Part shown: positions 20,602 to 29,899 of the stretch, piece by piece
How the letters are laid out: every line of letters begins with the position of its first letter
Position numbering within the stretch: position 1 is the first letter of the stretch
Assembly: GCA_020634575.1 (NCBI GenBank)
Contig: JACKBM010000007.1
Coordinates: forward strand, 1 to 64,000
Length of the DNA stretch: 64,000 nucleotides
Source of the DNA: Ardenticatenales bacterium
GTDB taxonomy: Bacteria; Chloroflexota; Anaerolineae; Promineifilales; Promineifilaceae
Reading direction: 5' to 3'
Notes under the pieces: model-generated
Seen by the model: only the letters and a program-made list of their open reading frames with translations
What the model was told of the DNA's origin: nothing
Databases searched by the model: none
Program-made: the position numbers and the translations under genes

Positions 20602-22947
20602 TCACAGCGCCGCCAGTGACCGATCCATCGCCTCAAGGAAGATCGCGGCATGTTCCGGCCGGAAAACCAGGGGTGGCCGGATTTTCAGGACATTACCAAA
20701 CGTCCCGGATTTGCCCACCAGCACCCCATTTTCCACCAGCAAATCCAGCAGGCGGACTGTCTCATCCGGCGCCGGCGCCAATGTTTGCCGGTCGCGCACC
20801 AGCTCGGCGCCGACCAGGAGCCCGCGCTGGCGCACATCGCCCAGGATCGGATGTTTGGCCATCAAGGCGGTCATACCTTCGCCCATGATCCGGCCGGTCT
20901 CGCCAGCATTGGCCACCAATCCTTCGCGCTCAATCACATCCAGCACCGCATTGCCGGCGGCGCAGGCGACCGGGTTGCCGCCAAAGGTGCTGAACAGCCC
21001 CGTGGCCTGCATAAACGCGTTCAGTATCTCGGGCCGGGTGATGACGACGCCAAGCGGGAAGCCATTGCCCACCGGCTTGCCCAGCGTCACAATGTCCGGC
21101 GTAATCCCCTGCGCCTGGTGGCCCCACATGTGGCTGCCAGAGCGGCCAAAACCGGCCTGGACCTCGTCGGCAATCAGGAGAGCGCCGGCGGCCTGGGCCT
21201 TCTCAGCCACCCGTTTGAGGTAACCGGCCGGTACACCCGGAATCCCATTGCTCACAAACGAGCTGTCCACCATAAACGCCGCCGGTTCATAGCCCCGTTC
21301 CCCCAGAGCCGCCAGCGCCCGGTCGGCATCAGCCGCGTAAAGGGCGGCCACATCCGGCTCGCCATATTTGTATGGGCCGCGATACGGATCGGGCGACAGG
21401 AATGTTTCCATGTGCGGCGGCAGTTTGACACCGGAGCGGCCGGGCGAGAAATCGGCAATCGTGCCGGTAATGCCGTGGTAGGCGCCTTCAACAATCAGGC
21501 CGCCGGACCGGCCGGTGATAAACTGGGCCATCCGCCAGGCCACATCGTTGGCTTCGCTGCCCGAATTGACAAAGGCGCAGACAGACAGGTTCGGCCCCAT
21601 CGTCGCGGTCAACCGCTCCGCATATTCCAGGATGTTGCGGTAGATGTACCGGGTATTGGTGTTCAGCGCCGCCAGCTGGCGGGAAACGGCCTTGACGACA
21701 TGCGGGTGGCAATGGCCCACGGAAACGACGTTGTTGTAGCCGTCCAGATAGCGCCGGCCGCTGGGGCCAATCAGCCAGGGCCCTTCGCCCCGCTCGACGT
21801 GGATGGGCGTCTGGTAAAAGAGGCGCAAGCTGGGGTCGAGTACCTTGTGGCGGCGGGCGATGAGCGTCTCCCGCTCGTCAGCCAGGGTTGGGCTGACGTA
21901 GGCCGGGAAGCGGCACGCCTGGCGCAACCGCCGGCACACTTCGGCCCGCCCCAACGCCCGCAAATCGGCGATCGACTGCCAGAAGGCCGGCTCAATTGAG
22001 GCGTGAATCTCAGCCAGGTCGCCCCGGGCAGCGCGCCGCCAGGCGACGATGGTCACGGTCGTGGCCATCCGGGTCAGCACCAGATCATAAAGCAAATCTA
22101 TTTCTGCTTCTTCCAGCGGCAATACCTCATCGTAGCCGGCTACCATCTGGCCGAGCGAGGCCACCGCCTCGTCGACGGGCAGCCCATCAAGGTCGGCCGC
22201 AATTGCCAGTTCAAAAATCAAAGGCGCAAACACCATGTCGCCAAAATCAAGGATGCCGCAGATCGCATCGGGGTTTTCCGGCAGGGCCAGGCAGTTACGG
22301 CCGTGGGCGTCGGCGTGGATGATTTGATGACGCAGCGTCGCCAGCTGCGGCTCAACCACATCGCGAAAATGGCTCATGATGGCCGTGACATGTTCGCGGG
22401 CCGCCGCCTCGGGAATGTGTTCGATGTGGGGAATCAGGGCCGTCGCCCGGGTCAAATCCCAGGGGTGTTCGTTGCGGGCGGCGGGGTGGAACAGCCCGCG
22501 CATGGCCAGGTCCAGGCGGGCCAGGAAGCGGCCCAGATCCCGCCACTGCGCCGCTGAGCGGGGCCGGGGTTCGACGATATCGCCGGGCACAAAACTGAGC
22601 ACGCGAACAATGTGCGCCACCCCAGCCGGCGTGGTCACCCACGCATAGGGCTCCCCAGCATTTGTCTGGATGACCCGGGGCGCGGCCAGCTCCGGCGCTC
22701 GGGCGGCCAGTTCTTGCAGAATGTGGGTCTGAAAATCCACTACGTCGGTTGATTCAGCCGCATTGGCGATTTTGAAGACGTAGCGCTCGCCATTGTCGGT
22801 GTCTATGCGAAAATTCTGGTCTCGTTCGCTGGGTAGATGGGTGAACCGGCCGGTTAAGCCATACTGGCTCTCCGCCCACTCCGCCGCCTGCGCCGGGCTG
22901 ATCTCCGGCTGGTTGCGGTCCAAAAATCTGATTTCATCCTGACTCAT
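20602..22947 (-). CDS. Bifunctional APH-type kinase / class III aminotransferase-fold enzyme
   Basis: 781 residues in two parts. Residues 1-340 are an aminoglycoside phosphotransferase-like kinase with IIHADAHGRNCL (catalytic HxD) and ICGILDFGDMV (DFG-like metal site). Residues 350-781 are a PLP-dependent class III enzyme: VNSGSEANDVAWRMA, LLIADEVQAGFGRSG and DIVTLGKPVGNGFPLG (the Schiff-base lysine). In animals hydroxylysine kinase and 5-phosphohydroxylysine (or phosphoethanolamine) phospho-lyase are separate relatives of these two parts, and bacterial fusions are known. The likely role is phosphorylation of an amino alcohol followed by PLP-catalysed phosphate elimination. The exact substrate is inferred only. 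Confidence 0.85.
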   Translation of the reverse strand: MSQDEIRFLDRNQPEISPAQAAEWAESQYGLTGRFTHLPSERDQNFRIDTDNGERYVFKIANAAESTDVVDFQTHILQELAARAPELAAPRVIQTNAGEPYAWVTTPAGVAHIVRVLSFVPGDIVEPRPRSAAQWRDLGRFLARLDLAMRGLFHPAARNEHPWDLTRATALIPHIEHIPEAAAREHVTAIMSHFRDVVEPQLATLRHQIIHADAHGRNCLALPENPDAICGILDFGDMVFAPLIFELAIAADLDGLPVDEAVASLGQMVAGYDEVLPLEEAEIDLLYDLVLTRMATTVTIVAWRRAARGDLAEIHASIEPAFWQSIADLRALGRAEVCRRLRQACRFPAYVSPTLADERETLIARRHKVLDPSLRLFYQTPIHVERGEGPWLIGPSGRRYLDGYNNVVSVGHCHPHVVKAVSRQLAALNTNTRYIYRNILEYAERLTATMGPNLSVCAFVNSGSEANDVAWRMAQFITGRSGGLIVEGAYHGITGTIADFSPGRSGVKLPPHMETFLSPDPYRGPYKYGEPDVAALYAADADRALAALGERGYEPAAFMVDSSFVSNGIPGVPAGYLKRVAEKAQAAGALLIADEVQAGFGRSGSHMWGHQAQGITPDIVTLGKPVGNGFPLGVVITRPEILNAFMQATGLFSTFGGNPVACAAGNAVLDVIEREGLVANAGETGRIMGEGMTALMAKHPILGDVRQRGLLVGAELVRDRQTLAPAPDETVRLLDLLVENGVLVGKSGTFGNVLKIRPPLVFRPEHAAIFLEAMDRSLAAL

Positions 22948-23056
22948 CGTGGCCTACCTGGGGAACTGGTCTCAATCTCGCCGCGAGGTTCCCTTCTCGG
23001 CGACTGGCCAATTTTACTCGCCCCTGAGTAAACAGCTAGATTTGTCCCCCAAACGG

Positions 23057-23085
23057 TTGACACGCTATTTTGTTTGTGATAAAGT
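23057..23085 (+). promoter_or_regulatory. Promoter for the DUF1992-ABC exporter unit
   Basis: TTGACA (23057-23062), a 17-base spacer, TAAAGT (23080-23085). Transcription would start near 23092, inside the palindrome described next, leaving about 140 bases of leader before the ATG at 23235. Confidence 0.7.
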
Positions 23086-23116
23086 GCACAATCGATTGTG
23101 ACATGATTCACAATCG
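23074..23116. promoter_or_regulatory. Operator-like palindrome cluster overlapping the promoter
   Basis: CACAATCGATTGTG (23087-23100) is a perfect 14-bp palindrome just after the -10 box. A third half site CACAATCG follows at 23109-23116, and TTGTGAT (23074-23080) precedes it. The position on the transcription start suits a repressor. No regulator gene is adjacent, so the binding protein is unknown. Confidence 0.6.
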
Positions 23117-23234
23117 CCGCCATCCGCGCTTGTAAGGGCATAAAGCCCAGGCCCACCCGGGCTGCTCATCGAGATAAGGCAAGCCAACGTCCTGTCCACT
23201 ATCGCCGCCTTATCCCAGAGAGAACGAGATCGCC

Positions 23235-23654
23235 ATGAATATTGACGACCACATTCGGCAGGCCCAGGAACAAGGCGCCTTCGACAATCTGCCCGGCCAG
23301 GGCAAACCGATTCGCCTGGAGAACAACCCCTACGCCGGCGAGCAAGGGCTCGCTTTTGATATCCTGCAACAGGCCGGGTTCCTGCCCAGCTGGGTGGAAG
23401 AGCGGCACTCCCTCGAAGCAGAGATGAACCAGGCGATCACTAAGCTAAGCCGTGCCTGGAGCCAGGTTGAAGGCGACTATCGCCGTGACCCGCTCTGGCA
23501 AAAAGCGGAAAAGAAGTTCCGCCAGGAATCACTCCGGCTCAATCAAGCCATTCGCACCTACAATCTCAAAGCGCCCGCCGGCATCCCCCACCTCATCGAA
23601 CTCAATGTCGAGCGGGAACTGGTCAAACTGCGCCGCCTATCCCCTACTTACTAG
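23235..23654 (+). CDS. DUF1992 (DnaJC28-like conserved domain) protein
   Basis: A 139-residue soluble protein: MNIDDHIRQAQEQGAFDNLPGQGKPI is the diagnostic start of the family, with AFDILQQAGFLPSWVE and a helical remainder. The family is widespread in bacteria and matches a domain of eukaryotic DNAJC28, but no biochemical role is established. It lies behind a clear promoter and 12 bases ahead of the first ABC exporter gene, so it is probably co-transcribed with the pair. Confidence 0.9.
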   Translation: MNIDDHIRQAQEQGAFDNLPGQGKPIRLENNPYAGEQGLAFDILQQAGFLPSWVEERHSLEAEMNQAITKLSRAWSQVEGDYRRDPLWQKAEKKFRQESLRLNQAIRTYNLKAPAGIPHLIELNVERELVKLRRLSPTY

Positions 23655-23666
23655 GGCTGGCTGAGC

Positions 23667-25385
23667 TTGCTCTGGCGCTATCTGCGACCCCAGCGCTGGC
23701 GTGTCGCTCTCTCAGCGATCCTGCTGCTCACGACGCTAGGGCTGGAGCTCTACGCGCCGCTAATCCTGGGCGGTTTTATTGATGGCGCCCGGGCGGGCCA
23801 AGCGTTAAGCGAGCTGTATGGGGCTGCGCTCACTTTCCTGGGTCTCATTGTCGCCGCCCAACTTGTTTCCGTCGCCACTACCTACCAGGCGGAGATCATT
23901 GGCTGGACGGCGACCAATGCCCTGCGCCATGACCTGACCGCTCATCTGCTGGACCTGGATCTCGGCTTCCATCAGGACCATTCCGCCGGCGAGCTGATCG
24001 AACGGGTTGATGGCGACGTCGGCGCCCTGCACCATTTTTTTGCCCAATTCCTTATCCGCATCGTCGGGAACGCCCTGCTGCTGCTGGGGCTGCTGATTAT
24101 TGTTCTGGTCCAACATTGGCAGGTCGGGCTCACGCTGGGCCTCTTCAGCCTCTTCGTCGGCGCTATCCTGTTCCGCCTGCGCCACCTGGCCGTCGAAGCG
24201 ATCCTGGCTGACCGTCAGTTGAATGCGCGGCTGAATGGTTTCTGGGAGGAACGTTTGGTGGCGTCGGCCGATTTGCGGGGCAACGGCGCCGTCGAACATG
24301 TGCTGCAGAGTCAACAGCCGCTCAACTGGCAGGCGCTGCAGCTTACCCGGAAAGGGCGAAATCTGGGCTGGACCGTGCACGGGGTTTACATTGGCCTGCA
24401 CATCATCGGTTCTGCCCTCATTTTCGCCGTCGCGGCAGCCCTTTATCTACGGGGCCAGGCGACGTTGGGCTCGGTCTATCTGGTCTTTCATTACCTGGGC
24501 CTGGTGGTCATCAACCTGCGCGGTTTTGTGCGCGAGCTGGATACCTTGCAGCGGGCCACGGCCAGCCTGCGCCGCGTCGAGGCGCTGTTTGCGCGGCAGA
24601 ATCGGCTACCAGCGCCGGCTAAGGCCGTAGCGGCCCCGCCACCGGTAGACGATGTGTTGCTAAGCTTCGCAGACGTCACTTTTGCCTACGAGGACCGGCC
24701 GGTCCTGCACAACCTCTCGTTCAACCTCGCCCCAGGCGAAAAGCTGGCTTTGCTCGGCCGTACCGGCAGCGGCAAAAGCACCCTGGCCCGCCTCGTTTTC
24801 CGCTTCTATGATCCCCAGTCCGGCCAGATCAGCCTGCACGGCCGCCCCCTGCCCCAATGGCCGCTTGGTGAATTGCGGGGCCGCATTGGCCTGGTCACCC
24901 AGAACGTCGAACTGTTTAGCGCCACCGTCCGCGACAATGTCACCCTGTTTGACAGGCGCATCCGCGACGAGCAGATTGGCGCCGCCCTGGCCAATCTAGG
25001 GCTGGGGGCCTGGCTGGCGGCGTTACCGGCCGGTCTGGACACCCGCCTGGGCAGCGGTGGCCAGGGGTTATCGGCCGGGGAAGCCCAATTACTGGCTCTG
25101 GCCCGGCTTTTCCTGCAGGACCCGGCGCTGATCATCCTCGACGAAGCCTCCGCCCGGCTGGATCCCATTAGCGAAGCCCGCCTGGAGATTGCCCTGACCC
25201 AGCTCCTGGCTGGCCGGGCCGCCATCATCATCGCCCATCGGCTCCAGACCATTCGCCGGGCCGATCGGGTGCTCATCCTGGACAACGGCGCCGTCGTGGA
25301 AGAGGGCAATTACCAGGAATTGAGCGGACAGCCCGATTCATGGCTGGGGACACTGTTGCAGCAGGAGCAGGAGCGTCACCAATGA
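23667..25385 (+). CDS. ABC exporter half-transporter, canonical ATPase site
   Basis: 572 residues: about six membrane segments in the first 300 (start LWRYLRPQRWRVALSAILLLTTL), then the nucleotide-binding domain. Walker A is LLGRTGSGKST, the signature is LSAGEAQ, Walker B is ALIILDEASARLD with the catalytic Glu, and the switch His is in IIAHRLQTI. The best start is a TTG at 23667, since no ATG precedes the first membrane segment. The stop overlaps the next gene (ATGA), so the two halves are made together and probably form a heterodimer. The substrate is unknown. Confidence 0.9.
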   Translation: MLWRYLRPQRWRVALSAILLLTTLGLELYAPLILGGFIDGARAGQALSELYGAALTFLGLIVAAQLVSVATTYQAEIIGWTATNALRHDLTAHLLDLDLGFHQDHSAGELIERVDGDVGALHHFFAQFLIRIVGNALLLLGLLIIVLVQHWQVGLTLGLFSLFVGAILFRLRHLAVEAILADRQLNARLNGFWEERLVASADLRGNGAVEHVLQSQQPLNWQALQLTRKGRNLGWTVHGVYIGLHIIGSALIFAVAAALYLRGQATLGSVYLVFHYLGLVVINLRGFVRELDTLQRATASLRRVEALFARQNRLPAPAKAVAAPPPVDDVLLSFADVTFAYEDRPVLHNLSFNLAPGEKLALLGRTGSGKSTLARLVFRFYDPQSGQISLHGRPLPQWPLGELRGRIGLVTQNVELFSATVRDNVTLFDRRIRDEQIGAALANLGLGAWLAALPAGLDTRLGSGGQGLSAGEAQLLALARLFLQDPALIILDEASARLDPISEARLEIALTQLLAGRAAIIIAHRLQTIRRADRVLILDNGAVVEEGNYQELSGQPDSWLGTLLQQEQERHQ

Positions 25386-27214
25386 AAGAGCCGCTCGAGT
25401 TCACGCCCGGTGCCCTGATCCGGCAGCTCATCCGGCTCTCGCCGGCCCGCAACGGCTGGCATCTGCTGCTGCAACTGCTGCGGCACACCCTTATCCTGGC
25501 CCCGGGCCTTATCCTGCGCTGGCTCTTTGATTTCCTGGCCAGCCAACCCATCTTGCCCGCAGCTGATCCATTTGCCCGCCTGCCCTGGCTGATGTTGGGG
25601 CTGCTGGCGGCCGTCGGGCTGGCCCGCGGCGCCACCATCGTGGCGGCGGTCCATTTGCAGTCCACCGCCTGGGGCTGGGACATCGCCCGGCTGCGGAACA
25701 GCCTGGTGCGCCGGCTATTGCACCGGCCGGATGCCACACAGTTGCCGGTACCGGCCGGCGACGCCGCCAACCGCCTCAACATCGATACCTCCGAACTGGG
25801 CCAGCTCAATGTAGAGCTCTACGCGCTCGTGGCCAGTGGCGTCCTGGCCGCCAGCAGTATGGTCATCATGCTGCTGGTCCGCTGGCAAATCGCCATTTTC
25901 GTTGTGTTGCCGATCGTGCTCATAGCCCTGGTAGTGCGGCTGGCCCAGCGGCGTTTGCAGCAACTGCGCGGCGCCAGCCGCCAGGCCCAGGGTGAAGTCA
26001 CCGGCCTGCTCGGCGAGATCTTTGCCGCCGTCCAGGCTGTCCAGGTCGCCAACGCCGCCCCCCATGTCCTGAGCCATCTCGACCAGCTTAATGAAGCTCG
26101 CCAGCAGACGGTCCTGCGGGAACGGCTATTTGAACAGCTCAATGTGCTGGCGATTTTTAACAACATCAGCAATTTCACCATCGGCCTCATCCTGCTGCTG
26201 GGCGCCCACGCCATGAGCCTGGACGAATCGGGCCAGGCTGCCTTCACGGTTGGCGATTTTTCGCTCTTTGTCTACCTGATGGCCCAGGTCACCGACTTTC
26301 TGCTGACGCTCAGCGGCTGGCTGGCCGCCTACAACCAGCGGCGCGCTTCCCTCGAGCGGTTGCAGCCGCTGCTGACGGGCGGCGAGGGAACAAGCAGCGT
26401 CACCGACCTGGCTCCGCCGGGACAGCTCACGTTGTCACCTGAAGCCCCCTCGCTGCAGCTACCGGCCGGTTTCGGCCAGGCCCGTCTACAGCGCCTGGAG
26501 GTACGTGAGCTAAGCGCGTTGTACCCGAGTTCCGGGCAGGGCATCCGCGATATCTCCTTTAGCCTGGGCGCGGGCGAAATTCTGGTGGTGACCGGCCGGA
26601 TCGGCGCCGGCAAAAGCACCCTGCTGCAAGCGTTGCTTGGGCTCCTGCCATTATCCGCCGGCGAAATCCATTGGAACGGCGACCTTGTGGATGAACCAGC
26701 CGCTTTTTTCCAGCCGCCGCGAACGGCTTATGTCCCGCAAACACCGCAACTGATCAGCGAATCCCTCCAGGACAACATCTTGCTGGGGCTACCGCTAACG
26801 GAAGCAACGGTCGCCGCTGCGGCAGAACAGGCGGTGCTGACCCCGGATCTGGCGCAATTATCGGCCGGGCTGGCGACGCTGGTGGGGCCGCGCGGCGTCA
26901 AACTGTCGGGCGGCCAGATCCAGCGGGCGGCGGCGGCGCGTATGTTTATCCGCCAGCCGGCGCTCTACGTTTGCGACGATCTGTCATCGGCCCTGGATAG
27001 CGCGACTGAGCGCCTGCTGTGGCAAAATCTGTTTCAGCGGGAAAAAAGCGACCGGCCGGCCTGTTTGCTGGTGAGCCAGCACCGGCCGGTCTGGCAGCAG
27101 GCAGATCAGATTCTGCTGCTGGATGAGGGCAAACTGGTCGCCCAGGGTACGCTGACCGAACTGCTGGACAGCTCAGCGCTCATGCGCGCGCTCTGGGCGC
27201 AGGGCCCGGATTAG
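25382..27214 (+). CDS. ABC exporter half-transporter, degenerate ATPase site
   Basis: 610 residues from the ATG at 25382, which overlaps the previous stop. The membrane domain is followed by Walker A VTGRIGAGKST, a canonical signature VKLSGGQIQRAAAARMF and Walker B ALYVCDDLSSALD, where Asp replaces the catalytic Glu; the switch His is in VSQHRPVW. In heterodimeric exporters one composite site is commonly impaired in this way. The stop overlaps the convergent recQ stop by 4 bases. Confidence 0.9.
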   Translation: MKEPLEFTPGALIRQLIRLSPARNGWHLLLQLLRHTLILAPGLILRWLFDFLASQPILPAADPFARLPWLMLGLLAAVGLARGATIVAAVHLQSTAWGWDIARLRNSLVRRLLHRPDATQLPVPAGDAANRLNIDTSELGQLNVELYALVASGVLAASSMVIMLLVRWQIAIFVVLPIVLIALVVRLAQRRLQQLRGASRQAQGEVTGLLGEIFAAVQAVQVANAAPHVLSHLDQLNEARQQTVLRERLFEQLNVLAIFNNISNFTIGLILLLGAHAMSLDESGQAAFTVGDFSLFVYLMAQVTDFLLTLSGWLAAYNQRRASLERLQPLLTGGEGTSSVTDLAPPGQLTLSPEAPSLQLPAGFGQARLQRLEVRELSALYPSSGQGIRDISFSLGAGEILVVTGRIGAGKSTLLQALLGLLPLSAGEIHWNGDLVDEPAAFFQPPRTAYVPQTPQLISESLQDNILLGLPLTEATVAAAAEQAVLTPDLAQLSAGLATLVGPRGVKLSGGQIQRAAAARMFIRQPALYVCDDLSSALDSATERLLWQNLFQREKSDRPACLLVSQHRPVWQQADQILLLDEGKLVAQGTLTELLDSSALMRALWAQGPD

Positions 27215-28725
27215 TCGGCCGGCAGCGCCGCCAGGGCGTAGTGCAGCCGTAGCAGGTGCAGCTCTTCGTAAGGGACCTGGCTGTTGAGGGCAAGGTAAAC
27301 CGGCCGGAGCCGCTCACTCCCCATTTCGGCAAAAAGGGCCAGGATGGTTTCCTGCTGCGCCGGCGAGAGCTCGGAAAGGTGGCTGAGTGCCCGGCCCGGC
27401 AACGCCTCACCTTCCTGCAACGCCTGCCACAGATGCTCCACCACCGTGCCCAACTTCACATCATACAGCGCCCGGATTTCGTCTGGTCCCATACCGGCGC
27501 GAAAATGCTCGACGACTTCCTGCCGCCGATTGCCCCGCTGGCTGGGCGCAGCCTTCACCGCCACCTTGCGCTTCTCCTGCAGATTATTCTCCGTACAGTA
27601 AGCGGCTACAAGTGGCAAGAAGAGGTCGGCATAGCGAGCCAGCTTCGATTCACCCACCCCGTGCAGGGCGGCAAACGCTTCGCGGCTATGCGGGTAATAG
27701 GTCGCCATCTCCGCCAGGGTCCGGTCCGACAGGATGATGTACGGCGGCACGTTCTGCTCATCGGCCAGCGCCTTACGCTGGCGGCGCAGGATCTCAAACA
27801 GCTGCATGTCATACGCGGACAGGACCGGGGTGGCCACCGGCCGGGCGGGCGGCTGCCCCAGGAAAGCGGCGCCATTCAGCACCGCTTCGCCCTGTTCCGT
27901 CAGCTTCAGGCTGCCGTAATCCATATCCTGCAGCAGCAACCCCTGCTGGATAAACTGCCGCGCCAGCTGCTGCCACTCTTTCTTGGCATACTCCAGGCCG
28001 ATGTTGTATGTAGATAGCTGGTCGTGACCCCGTTGCAATATCTTCTGCGAGCGCGAGCCGCGCAGGACATCGATGATATGGGTGGTGCCAAACATCTGGC
28101 CGGTGCGCTTGACACAGGAGAGGAACTTCTGGGCCGCTTCGGTCAGATCTTCGCCCTCAGCGTCCTCAGCCAGGCAGTTATCGCAAAAATCGCATGATTC
28201 CTGCGTATATTCCTCGCCGAAATAGGCCAGCAACGGCCCGCGCCGGCAACCACTTGATTCGACAAAGCCAAGGAACGCCTCCAGCCGCATTCGGGCACCC
28301 ACCTGTTGCTGCTCCGACTGCTGGCTGATGAGGAAATTGATGGTCTGGACGTCGCTGTAGCTGTAGAGCAACAGACAATCAGCCCGTAAGCCATCGCGGC
28401 CGGCGCGGCCGATCTGCTGATAATAACTCTCGACATTTTGGGGCAGATCCACATGCAGCACAAAGCGAATGTCCGGCTTGTTGATCCCCATGCCAAACGC
28501 CACCGTGGCCACCATGATCGGCACATCGTCACGAATAAACTGGTATTGATGGCGGCGCCGGGTCGCGTCGTCCAGGCCGGCATGATAGGGCAGAACCTGG
28601 TGGCCTCGGGCCGACAATTCCGCCGTCATTGTGTCCACCTGCTTGCGCGTGTTGCAGTAAATAATGCCCGATTGGTCCCGATGCTTGTCCAGGAAACTCG
28701 CCAGCTGTCTGGCCCACCAGGTCAT
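27211..28725 (-). CDS. recQ: RecQ helicase, C-terminal two-thirds (intact part)
   Basis: 504 codons in one frame. The second helicase lobe shows IIYCNTRKQVDTMTAEL, VATVAFGMGINKPDIRFVLH and ESYYQQIGRAGRDGL. It is followed by the zinc-binding cysteines (CDFCDNC), winged helix, an HRDC domain (LRRQRKALADEQNVPPYIILSDRTLAEMA) and a C-terminal helix-turn-helix region. RecQ unwinds DNA 3' to 5' in repair and recombination. The apparent start at 28725 is not real: the first helicase lobe lies upstream in shifted frames (28726-29420). It converges on the ABC exporter. Confidence 0.93.
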   Translation of the reverse strand: MTWWARQLASFLDKHRDQSGIIYCNTRKQVDTMTAELSARGHQVLPYHAGLDDATRRRHQYQFIRDDVPIMVATVAFGMGINKPDIRFVLHVDLPQNVESYYQQIGRAGRDGLRADCLLLYSYSDVQTINFLISQQSEQQQVGARMRLEAFLGFVESSGCRRGPLLAYFGEEYTQESCDFCDNCLAEDAEGEDLTEAAQKFLSCVKRTGQMFGTTHIIDVLRGSRSQKILQRGHDQLSTYNIGLEYAKKEWQQLARQFIQQGLLLQDMDYGSLKLTEQGEAVLNGAAFLGQPPARPVATPVLSAYDMQLFEILRRQRKALADEQNVPPYIILSDRTLAEMATYYPHSREAFAALHGVGESKLARYADLFLPLVAAYCTENNLQEKRKVAVKAAPSQRGNRRQEVVEHFRAGMGPDEIRALYDVKLGTVVEHLWQALQEGEALPGRALSHLSELSPAQQETILALFAEMGSERLRPVYLALNSQVPYEELHLLRLHYALAALPAD

Positions 28726-29420
28726 ATTTGGGGGCGATTTCCAGGCAGAGATTTTCCCGGTCGAAGCTGGCCAGGTATTCGGCCGGCCTGCTCATGACCA
28801 GGTTCTTTCTTGATATCCTCGCGCACCCGTTCGGTGTCGTGGCTGTCAGCCAGGCAGACCCTCGCATCCGGAGTAGCTGGCGCACTTTGAGCAGCGCTGC
28901 CGATATTCCGGCCGGAAATCATGCCCTCACGAGGAAACGCAGTGGGCCTCAGTTTGATGCAGGAGGCAGCTGACCTCGATCCCATTGAGGAAATGGTGAC
29001 ATCCGGCCGAGCATCGTTTCCGGCGCTGCAGCAGGCGCACTTCCCCTGCCGGATTTGGGCCACGGTGTAGGCAAAGCCATCCTGCCCCAGCGCGTGCTGT
29101 TCGATACGTCGCCAGGCCGCCTGGCGTTCGCGGCGCTGCACGGACTTGATCTTCCATCATCAGCGAAATTAACGGCGACACGACAACTGTCAGCCCTGCC
29201 GCCGAGGTCAAAAATTTGGTAACAGAGCGACTTCCTGCCCCGGTTGTATAATGGCCACAGTATCCTGTTTATCCACATGACACCTGGAGCACATTAGGCC
29301 TGCAGCGGCCGGAATTCATCAAAGCCAAAACCCGTTTGAGAATGGTTTTGCGGTCTCGTTGGCCGGTTCCATGCCGTCCCGAATAAAGTGAGTTGACCGT
29401 TTGTCTGGCGCAGCATCATC
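28726..29420 (-). pseudogene. recQ: RecQ helicase 5' part, frame-broken
   Basis: Reading leftward in changing frames I find, in order, FGFDEFRPLQA, KSLCYQ (Walker A end), AGLTVVVSPLISLMMEDQV, a remnant of the DEAH box (EAHCVSS), ERVREDI and MSRPAEYLASFDRENLCLEIAPKYD. These are the RecQ first-lobe motifs in correct order. An ATG pair at 29415-29420 has AGGAGGAG upstream and is the likely true start, giving a full gene near 2.2 kb. Frame changes occur every 30-80 bases, which favours sequence error over a single inactivating mutation. Confidence 0.8.
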
Positions 29421-29439
29421 TCCTCCTGCGTAATTAATT

Positions 29440-29868
29440 GGTCAAGTCAATGCCGGATTGCGACACTCAGTACATCAACGTTCGACCAATCAATTTCCCG
29501 CGATGACATTGCTCTGGTTTTTTCCTCATTGCACATCAGTGACGCGAAAACCTTTTGTCGACGGCATCCTGCACCGGGCGATACCGGCCTTGTAAACGGC
29601 ATTTCGAGTAAATCGTAGTCCAAAAACTTTCCCGATAACAATCCGTCCTCCGGTCGGTTTCTAACTGGTGCCCCACAAACACGTAGCGGATCTTTCTGTC
29701 AGACAGGAAATTGCCTTTAATGGCTCTTTAGAAAAGTCAGGTTTATGACGCGAATAGGGCTGGGAGCGGACGTCGATGAGGAATTCAATTGCTGCTGTTG
29801 CAGGACGCGAATGAAGTCGGTCAGACTGCGCGAGCCATAGCCGATTGTATAGACAGGGGATCAGACAT
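29440..29868 (-). pseudogene. DUF488-family protein, frame-broken
   Basis: From an ATG near 29868, segments in shifting frames read [53 protein letters not shown] and a cysteine-containing MCSEE/MCNEEKT-type end. The order matches DUF488 proteins (IGYG, DVR, and a late CSE/CHR motif), a family without a firm function. It sits just upstream of the recQ start on the same strand and may be its operon partner. Confidence 0.65.
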
Positions 29869-29899
29869 AGGCGGCTATTTTACCGGATTGGCTGCCACC

